This document shows positions 14,375-22,789 of a DNA stretch of 22,789 nt, in pieces. The translations under genes and the position numbers were made by a program. The DNA is from Collinsella sp. GTDB lineage: Bacteria; Actinomycetota; Coriobacteriia; Coriobacteriales; Coriobacteriaceae. The stretch's first letter is position 1. Each line of letters starts with the position of its first letter. The stretch is taken from positions 1-22,789 of the forward strand of contig JAGZQF010000026.1 in NCBI GenBank assembly GCA_018382295.1, read 5' to 3'. Below the pieces are notes generated by a model. That model saw only the letters and a list, made by a program, of their open reading frames with translations. It did no database searches and had not been told where the DNA came from.

Positions 14375-14750
14375 TGCTGGAATCCTTTCTGTAAAAGGCC
14401 TACAACCCATTAATAACCCGCGTCCGTGCGATACGCGAGTTTATTAAGGTTTATATTCTCTTTATCGCTCATTTTATTCATTTTGAAAATAGCGGAACGG
14501 TGAACGGTCGTTTTTGTCCGCTCAGCGTACAGAACTCCAGCTCAGACATATCTACGTAATTTACGTGCGACTTTATTTAAATGAAGCGAGGATTATGTCG
14601 GATTATGCAAACTACATCTCTGCTAAACACAAAACCGACAGCGCAATATCTTACTCGCGCTATACGAGATTCTATGCACTTATAAGTCGAGTATGCACCC
14701 CTGCAAAAACAAGGGGCTTTTCATCCAGCAAAAGGAATAAAGAAGCGCTC
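14375..14750. other. AT-rich upstream region of carbamate kinase
   Basis: Clearly lower in GC than the genes around it, mainly 14400-14700. It must hold the minus-strand promoter of carbamate kinase; candidates are TATAAA and GATAAA sequences within 14450-14470, with only weak -35 matches. A plus-strand frame starting at ATG 14595 runs to 14912, but it crosses inverted repeats, has no recognisable domain and is probably chance. The low GC may mark older inserted DNA. Confidence 0.45.
14495..14508. promoter_or_regulatory. Tandem GAACGGT direct repeat
   Basis: GAACGGT occurs twice with no spacing (14495-14501 and 14502-14508), about 120 nt upstream of the carbamate kinase start. On the minus strand it reads ACCGTTC twice. 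It could be an activator or repressor site. ACCGTTC resembles the core of LytTR sites, but the 7-nt period does not match their usual spacing of about two helix turns. Confidence 0.3.
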
Positions 14751-14801
14751 CGAAAAGGCGGCAACAGCCAAGTCCCCCATCCATCCCCAAAGTGGCGCGA
14801 G

Positions 14802-14890
14802 GTTTCGCGGCAAAGCCGCGAAACAGCGAAAGGGACGGAATACCCGGCCAACTACGTCCTTCATCCGCCCACACAATCTGAGGACGTAGT
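14802..14890. repeat. Two inverted repeats after nifJ
   Basis: First repeat: GTTTCGCGGC AAA GCCGCGAAAC (14802-14824), a perfect 10-bp stem with 3-nt loop. Second repeat: ACTACGTCCT (14851-14860) with AGGACGTAGT (14881-14890), a perfect 10-bp stem with a 20-nt loop. Together with the nested repeat at 14895-15019 they fill the stretch downstream of nifJ. No U-tract follows either. Confidence 0.75.
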
Positions 14891-14894
14891 CGTA

Positions 14895-15019
14895 GCAGGA
14901 TCTGAGGGCTGACCTTCGCGGACACTCCGCAGGACGAAAGAACCCCCGCCGCACATAATGCGCAGCGGGGGTTCTTTCATGTCCGAGGACGTCCGCGAAG
15001 GTCAGCCCTCAGATCCTGC
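14895..15019. repeat. Long nested inverted repeat downstream of nifJ
   Basis: Positions 14895-14923 are the exact reverse complement of 14991-15019 (29 bp). Inside lies a second perfect stem, 14936-14949 with 14965-14978 (14 bp, GAAAGAACCCCCGC), capped by CGCA/TGCG (14950-14953/14959-14962). The arms are separated from the inner stem by 12 nt on each side. It begins 10 nt after the nifJ stop codon. As RNA it would be a very stable hairpin of 125 nt, able to protect or end the nifJ message, but there is no U-tract. It may equally be a miniature inverted-repeat element. Confidence 0.9.
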
Positions 15020-15029
15020 GGTGGGAGAC

Positions 15030-18569
<3,540 letters not shown>

Positions 18570-18928
18570 ATACCCCTCTCCTCTCATATAGGTATACAGG
18601 CCCCGGCGATCGCCGGGATGTTGGCGTGATGGGATTTTCGCTGTTGCTTCCAATCATCTGGCAGGCAGGCTCAGCAGCAGGTACATGGCGTGGAGAGAAG
18701 GCATGCCGAGGCGAGGGCCAGCTGATGCGCCCCACAGACCCGACCGCCCGTCTTGCACATGACCGAGCGCCGCAAAGGCCGCATGCCGGATGCTCCCGGG
18801 CACGCCCCGGCGATGGGAAGCGCCCGCAACGGAAATCCGCATGCGGGTTTATTGTACCCCGCCGTCAAGTGTAATTTCGGCAAATATAGGCGGGCGGTAA
18901 AGGTTTACCTCGGGTGACTGCCGGGAGC
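18570..18928. other. Upstream region of nifJ
   Basis: About 360 nt without a convincing gene. The minus strand should carry the nifJ promoter. TACAAT occurs in the stretch 18850-18860 with no good -35 box; TATACC (around 18592-18597) is nearer the start but also lacks a clear -35. The rest is GC-rich with short repeats of GCATGC type. If the distal box is used, the nifJ leader would be nearly 280 nt, long enough for RNA regulation. Confidence 0.35.
18602..18617. promoter_or_regulatory. 16-bp perfect palindrome upstream of nifJ
   Basis: CCCGGCGATCGCCGGG is fully self-complementary and lies 32 nt before the nifJ start. It could be an operator or a leader RNA stem. It does not match the Rex consensus (TTGTGA-N4-TCACAA type). 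Confidence 0.4.
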
Positions 18929-18960
18929 AAAATGATCCCTTGGGGACGGAGGGACCATTT
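18929..18960. repeat. Short hairpin repeat with GGGGACGG loop
   Basis: AAATGATCCCT (18930-18940) and AGGGACCATTT (18950-18960) form an 11-bp stem with one mismatch (A to C), loop TGGGGACGG. It lies 12 nt after the stop codon of the FHA gene. The GGGGAC core recalls the cluster at 13221-13303, so it may belong to a related REP-like family. It has no U-tract. Confidence 0.6.
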
Positions 18961-18971
18961 GGCAGGACTGG

Positions 18972-19910
18972 CTAGAGGGCACCGAAGAGAATGGCGTAGG
19001 TAGTGGATTCGCCGAGCTTGAGCTCATCGCCGGGATTGAGTTGGGCGGAACGGCCGGGCTCGACCTGAATGCAGACGCGCGTGGCCCCGTTTACCACCAC
19101 GGTTCCGTTGGTGGACGACAAGTCCTCGACGTGCCAGGTATTTTGAGCATCGCACCAGATATGGGCATGGCGGGCCGAGACATCGTCGCCGACGTCGGTA
19201 ATATCGCCCTCACCAGTGGCCAGCGCGCCAATCTCAACACCCTGCTCACTCGGCTGAATCCAGCGCGGGGCGCTCACGACAAAACTGTTTTGCACGCGCA
19301 GCAGGCCCAAGGGGTGCGCCGGGGCGGGTTCGCGCTCGCCTGCGGTCATCGACATGCCAAGCGAACGCGGCGTGGAGGTGCCTCCGCCACAGGTCGCGTG
19401 CGCGTAGTCGATGGCATAGTTCACCGAGGACCGCACATCCGCCGAACAACCGACGGCGACAAACAGCACCAGCACGGCCTCGGCGCGCTCGGCGGGCATG
19501 AGTTCCGCCGCCTGGGACAGGCGATCGAGCGCGTTGCGATAGAGATTCGTGTCCTGGTGGCACTCTTCGAGCGCGCGTACCATCGGTTCACCTGCAGGAC
19601 CGCACACCATATTGATCACAGCCGTGGAGTCCATAGAATTTCGCTGGCGCAGGGCCAATTGTGACATAATACGCGCAGCCGAGGTACCGTATTCGGCAAA
19701 GTAGCGCTGCTGAAGCGTGCCGACCGGCGCGCGAACGATAAAGCGGGAAACCCAAGAGCGATCGGCGGCTCGGCTCTGCGGGCTGCGGCCGTCGGCGAGC
19801 GGACGGGACGAAAGCACCAGGCCGCACAGCTCGATATGGCTCAGATGCGCCGCGCGCTTAAAGATGTCAAACATGGCCCCGCATGGGGTGAGCTCAACTT
19901 GAGATGCCAT
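18972..19910 (-). CDS. FHA-domain protein
   Basis: A 312-residue protein, probably cytoplasmic. Residues about 1-200 match no family I recognise; they are partly helical and contain scattered cysteines (10, 29, 103, 117, 155, 174). Residues about 205-312 are a forkhead-associated domain, a fold that binds phosphothreonine peptides: S245 and H248 (SARHAHI) and N268 (SSTNGT) are kept. The usual Gly-Arg of the first loop is Gly-Ala (IGAL, A229), so the phosphate-contacting arginine appears absent. AAGGAGG lies 8 nt before the ATG, inside the end of the kinase gene, whose stop is only 3 nt upstream; they are co-transcribed and probably partners. The protein may be a kinase substrate or an adaptor. 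Confidence 0.85.
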   Translation of the reverse strand: MASQVELTPCGAMFDIFKRAAHLSHIELCGLVLSSRPLADGRSPQSRAADRSWVSRFIVRAPVGTLQQRYFAEYGTSAARIMSQLALRQRNSMDSTAVINMVCGPAGEPMVRALEECHQDTNLYRNALDRLSQAAELMPAERAEAVLVLFVAVGCSADVRSSVNYAIDYAHATCGGGTSTPRSLGMSMTAGEREPAPAHPLGLLRVQNSFVVSAPRWIQPSEQGVEIGALATGEGDITDVGDDVSARHAHIWCDAQNTWHVEDLSSTNGTVVVNGATRVCIQVEPGRSAQLNPGDELKLGESTTYAILFGAL

Positions 19911-19913
19911 GAC

Positions 19914-21758
19914 CTAGGCCTCCTTGGTCGTAGAAATAGAATCGGACGATACTTCGACAGGTCCGCCAAAAGTACGGGCAGCTGCGGCTCCACCGGCAAG
20001 CGGAGTCGCCATCTGGGCTTTTGTGCGTCGCGGTGCCGAAACGGGAAGTTCAAAGGCAAAGCCCATCGCAAGCAAAAACCACGTAAGCGTATAGGTTGCA
20101 ACCAGAGCGGCAACAAGGCCGCCCATCACGGCGCGTTGGGAAAATACGCTACATGCAGCCACAACCAGCACCGGAACCTCGCAGGCAGAAAGCGCAAGCA
20201 CACCCTGCAGGAAGCCCGAGCGCCGATCGCGCGCAAGTGCCCCCGCGGCAACGCCGGCTATGCCTGGCAGCGCCAACGCCAGTGCGGCAATAATACCCGG
20301 TAGCGACCCAGACCACACGAGCGATCCCAAAGTCGCCGTAACGCGAGCGCCCGACGCCAGCAGCGCGGCCGAAACCACGACCACAGCCCAAACCACGCCA
20401 CAGACGACCGCCGCACCGATCATCGCCGCGCGACGAACCGCGCGGCCAGACGCATCCATGGGGCACGGCGTGAGCGGCTCGCCGCGGAGCGAACGACCGA
20501 CATTTTGCGCATAGTGGTCACAAAACGCCGAGAGCGCCGCCTTGACCGCCGCCGGCTCGGGACGATCTTTTTGATGGCTGGACAGACAGGCCATCACCAC
20601 GTCGAACAGCTGGGCATCGACAAACGCCAGCGCATCGCGTAGCTCTTCGGAATCCGGCTCAAGCCCTAGCTGCTGGGCCCGCTCGGCCGCGGCGAGCGCC
20701 ACATCGGGCTCACGACGAAGCAGCTGAGTCAAATCACAACCGGGCGCATGGGCACCAATAGGATAGTCGGGCCGCGTGTCCATCTTGAGACGGTAGGGGC
20801 TCGCGATGTCGCGCGTCCTTTTGCGCGAACCCGAGGTGCCCGAAGTGCTCGGCGCGGCTTCGTATGGCGCGACGCCGGCAATGAGCTCGTAAACCGTGCT
20901 TGCCGCGGCATAGACGTCAATCGCCGGCGACATACGCAAAGCGCGTAGGTCGGGAATATCGTCAGTGAGCATCTCGGGCGGGGCGTAGGCAACCGTCGCG
21001 CGACGCAGCGTGGCATAGCGCTCCGTAAACGACGCCTTGCCGCCGGTACCGGCCACGGCCGACGCAGGCTCGAGCGCCAGCGACGAGCCAAAGTCGATCA
21101 GGCACAGGTCAAAGGTGCCCTCGGCAAGCTGCCGGTCAAGCGGTAGACGCGCCGTACGCACCATAATATTAGCGGGCGAGATATCGCGATGGACAAAGCC
21201 CTCGCCCACCAGGCTCATACGGCAGAGCAGATCGAACAGGTCGCGACCCAGACGCGCCGCCACAAGCGGCGACAGGCGTCCGGCATCGTCCACGGCGAGT
21301 CGCGAACGCAAGCGGGCAAGTGTCTCGCCCTCGACCCATTCCATGACAATTGCAGGCACACCGTCGACCTCGCCCCAGCCATAGAGGCGGGGAAAGCCCT
21401 TAAGGCCCGAAAGGGCGCGATGGCATTCGTATTCCTCGCGAAACGCCGCCTTGAACTTGGCGACCAGCGCCTCGTGAGCGGCATCGTCATCAAACTCATC
21501 GCGCGTCGGCAAGATGAGCTGCTTGAGTGCCACTGCCTCGCCTTGGGCGTTGACGGCACGCGTCACGCGGCCGATACCGCCACGGCGCATGGTGGCATCG
21601 TCGGCAAACAGCATCGTAAAACGACGCAGATAGGCAGGCAGTTCGTCCTGACCGAGCGCAATGGCCGGCTCAAACCCGTCGACACGCGCCAGGCGCAGGC
21701 CGACCATGGGATCGCGACCGAGCGATTGTGGTGTGGTGGATGCAAGATCGGTCATCAT
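19914..21758 (-). CDS. Membrane Ser/Thr protein kinase
   Basis: A 614-residue Hanks-type kinase. The catalytic domain spans about 50-415: a glycine loop RRGGIGRV (58-65), lysine K79 (VALKQL), catalytic HRDISPAN (H190-N197), DFG at 222-224 and an APPE motif at 259-262; all key residues are present. A disordered insert (about 300-320, Ser/Thr/Arg-rich) may hold phosphosites. Four hydrophobic helices follow at about 445-469, 485-507, 516-538 and 545-569, then a Ser/Thr-rich tail. There are no PASTA repeats, so it is not a PknB/PrkC-type wall sensor. The start overlaps the stop of the upstream secreted-protein gene (ATGA at 21758, or the next ATG at 21755), and the FHA gene follows after 3 nt. 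Confidence 0.92.
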   Translation of the reverse strand: MMTDLASTTPQSLGRDPMVGLRLARVDGFEPAIALGQDELPAYLRRFTMLFADDATMRRGGIGRVTRAVNAQGEAVALKQLILPTRDEFDDDAAHEALVAKFKAAFREEYECHRALSGLKGFPRLYGWGEVDGVPAIVMEWVEGETLARLRSRLAVDDAGRLSPLVAARLGRDLFDLLCRMSLVGEGFVHRDISPANIMVRTARLPLDRQLAEGTFDLCLIDFGSSLALEPASAVAGTGGKASFTERYATLRRATVAYAPPEMLTDDIPDLRALRMSPAIDVYAAASTVYELIAGVAPYEAAPSTSGTSGSRKRTRDIASPYRLKMDTRPDYPIGAHAPGCDLTQLLRREPDVALAAAERAQQLGLEPDSEELRDALAFVDAQLFDVVMACLSSHQKDRPEPAAVKAALSAFCDHYAQNVGRSLRGEPLTPCPMDASGRAVRRAAMIGAAVVCGVVWAVVVVSAALLASGARVTATLGSLVWSGSLPGIIAALALALPGIAGVAAGALARDRRSGFLQGVLALSACEVPVLVVAACSVFSQRAVMGGLVAALVATYTLTWFLLAMGFAFELPVSAPRRTKAQMATPLAGGAAAARTFGGPVEVSSDSISTTKEA

Positions 21759-22660
21759 AGGGCAAGCGCCGCCACGTTATTGTTGAAGTTACCGAGCGCG
21801 ACGTCATCATCGCCGTAATGGCCGACCCATTGACATAGGTTGGTGTAACAGCCCCACAGATTGGCATACTGCTGATACCACCTTGACCGGGGCGAGAATG
21901 TCTGACGACCGAACTCGGCTCGAATGACAAACATCTCCCCGACCAGGCTGTCGCACGGCCTGGGATCTCCCGTAGAGTTATAGGTCGAGACCACGTCATT
22001 GGCACGAGAAACATAGCCGTCGAGCATGTTGTACTTGGTCACAAGCCAACTGTGAATGCTCTCTTCCTCAGCAGCGGAAAGGCCGCCGGAGTTTGCATCG
22101 TTGTCAGTGTTGCCGCCCGTCGAGCCGCCGTTTCCAGGCCCTCCGGTAGAGGAACCCAACCCAGAGCCGCCGCCCGAACTCGATGAATCCGAGCCGGAGC
22201 CAGAAGTATCCGAGCTACCGGGCTTTCCGGACTGCTGGGCGTCCTGCTCCTTTTGCTGCTCGACCTTATTCACCGTTGCCGCCACGCTATTGTTGGACAA
22301 TCGATCGATGATCTTGGTGTTGGTGAGCACGATGGTTTTGCCATTGGCAAGCGTGACTTCGTTGTCCGGGGCCTCGGCGCCGTCCGCATCGTCGGTGCCA
22401 AACACAATATGCCCGACCACACTTGCCCAAGCATATCCAGTCGTGGTGCCCAGATCGCTTTTGACCTCATGCCCCACGCGCGGTTCGCGTGCGGCATGCG
22501 CCTGCATCATGGACGGCACGGTCATGCCATAGGCAGAAACGCCAGCTATGACCAGCACCAGCGAGCACGATAGCAGTGCGTACGCCCGCGACGCCAAGCC
22601 CAGTCGGCGTCGTATGCGCACCGCGGCGCCGCGCTTTGTCTGAGTGCCACCGGGCCGCAT
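21755..22660 (-). CDS. Secreted or membrane-anchored protein with Ser/Gly linker
   Basis: A 301-residue protein of no family I recognise. A basic N-terminus (KRGAAVRIRRR) precedes a hydrophobic helix at about 27-47, which may be a signal anchor or a signal peptide cut after AHA (residue 56). Residues about 60-140 form an extracellular segment, 142-195 a low-complexity Ser/Gly/Asn/Asp linker, and 196-301 a compact C-terminal domain with three cysteines (236, 271, 276), rich in Trp and Tyr. Start 22660 is chosen because GGAGGAG lies 5 nt upstream; a longer frame runs into the hairpin at 22676-22700. It is the first gene of the kinase/FHA cluster, with a 4-nt overlap to the kinase, so it may be the extracellular partner or target of that pathway. 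Confidence 0.82.
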   Translation of the reverse strand: MRPGGTQTKRGAAVRIRRRLGLASRAYALLSCSLVLVIAGVSAYGMTVPSMMQAHAAREPRVGHEVKSDLGTTTGYAWASVVGHIVFGTDDADGAEAPDNEVTLANGKTIVLTNTKIIDRLSNNSVAATVNKVEQQKEQDAQQSGKPGSSDTSGSGSDSSSSGGGSGLGSSTGGPGNGGSTGGNTDNDANSGGLSAAEEESIHSWLVTKYNMLDGYVSRANDVVSTYNSTGDPRPCDSLVGEMFVIRAEFGRQTFSPRSRWYQQYANLWGCYTNLCQWVGHYGDDDVALGNFNNNVAALAL

Positions 22661-22675
22661 GCGTTCTCCTCCAAC

Positions 22676-22700
22676 AAAAACACGCCGCTCGGGAGCGGCG
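22676..22700 (-). terminator. Terminator-like hairpin in the leader of the kinase cluster
   Basis: Minus strand: CGCCGCT (22700-22694) pairs with AGCGGCG (22689-22683), loop CCCG, then GTG and TTTTT (22680-22676). The U-tract ends 15 nt before the start codon at 22660. Since another terminator ends the upstream gene at 22764-22789, this hairpin looks like a leader attenuator rather than an upstream gene's terminator. Confidence 0.65.
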
Positions 22701-22763
22701 CATTCATTCGAATCCATATTTGAGTGTATCAGCGAACCCAAAAGGTTGCGCAACGAATGAGCA

Positions 22764-22789
22764 AATTAAGGATGCGAGCGGAAGCATCC
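22764..22789 (-). terminator. Terminator of an off-window gene
   Basis: Minus strand: GGATGC (22789-22784) pairs with GCATCC (22775-22770), then TTAATTT. The window ends at the stem, so more pairing may lie outside. The perfect palindrome GTTGCGCAAC at 22745-22754 lies between it and the kinase cluster, in the expected promoter region. Confidence 0.55.

Noticed and set aside
13418..14413. A 331-codon plus-strand frame antisense to carbamate kinase
   Set aside because: Shadow frame with no motif, opposite a textbook carbamate kinase.
14436..14475. sigma-A promoter for carbamate kinase
   Set aside because: Several AT-rich -10-like hexamers, but none with a good -35 at 16-18 nt, so no single promoter is called.
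14514..14912. Possible small plus-strand gene (ATG at 14595 with GAGG 3 nt upstream)
   Set aside because: The frame runs through perfect inverted repeats, has no domain or hydrophobic pattern, and the ribosome spacing is too short; more likely chance.

Overview
The window looks like a chromosomal segment of a high-GC, Gram-positive, anaerobic fermenter, most likely a Collinsella-type member of the Coriobacteriia. The evidence is the GC-rich codon use, a single-chain pyruvate:ferredoxin oxidoreductase, a carbamate kinase, LytTR two-component systems, strong AGGAGG-type ribosome binding sites, and short intergenic repeats built on 'TCATTGGGGACG'. The genus is inferred from gene content; there is no rRNA or other marker here. 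I see no tRNA, rRNA, CRISPR array, prophage or intact insertion sequence.

Layout: thirteen protein genes are supported, twelve on the minus strand. Read in the direction of transcription from the right edge they are as follows. (a) A three-gene signalling cluster: secreted/anchored protein with a Ser/Gly-rich linker (22660-21755), membrane Ser/Thr kinase (21758-19914) and FHA protein (19910-18972), packed with overlaps or a 3-nt gap. (b) nifJ, pyruvate:ferredoxin oxidoreductase (18569-15030). (c) Carbamate kinase (14374-13412). (d) The only plus-strand gene, a membrane-anchored C39-like peptidase (12222-13223). It lies divergent to (e) an APC permease and a binuclear amidohydrolase (11867-9007). 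(f) A LytS/LytTR kinase-regulator pair (8888-6730), followed by a zinc-dependent phospholipase-C-like protein and a UMF1-type MFS transporter (6637-4332). (g) A GT2 glycosyltransferase translationally coupled to a second LytS-type kinase and LytTR regulator (4160-844). (h) A YfcE-like phosphodiesterase (752-285).

How they may work together: the two paralogous LytTR systems bracket envelope-related genes (glycosyltransferase, transporter, PLC-like protein), so envelope sensing or remodelling is a reasonable guess. The permease/amidohydrolase pair looks like an uptake-and-hydrolysis module for an amino-acid-like or peptide-like compound. Carbamate kinase and PFOR are two fermentative energy enzymes. 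The kinase-FHA-secreted protein cluster is a self-contained phosphosignalling module without PASTA domains, and its FHA domain lacks the usual phosphate-binding arginine.

Intergenic DNA is rich in structure. Two large nested inverted repeats (1-113 and 14895-15019) share an architecture. A triple 'TCATTGGGGACG' repeat supplies the stop codon of the C39 gene. A related GGGGACGG hairpin lies after the FHA gene. Three operon heads have terminator-like hairpins with U-tracts only 15-32 nt before the start codon, so transcripts that express these genes must read through them. The least explained items are the two nested repeats, these leader hairpins and the kinase/FHA cluster.
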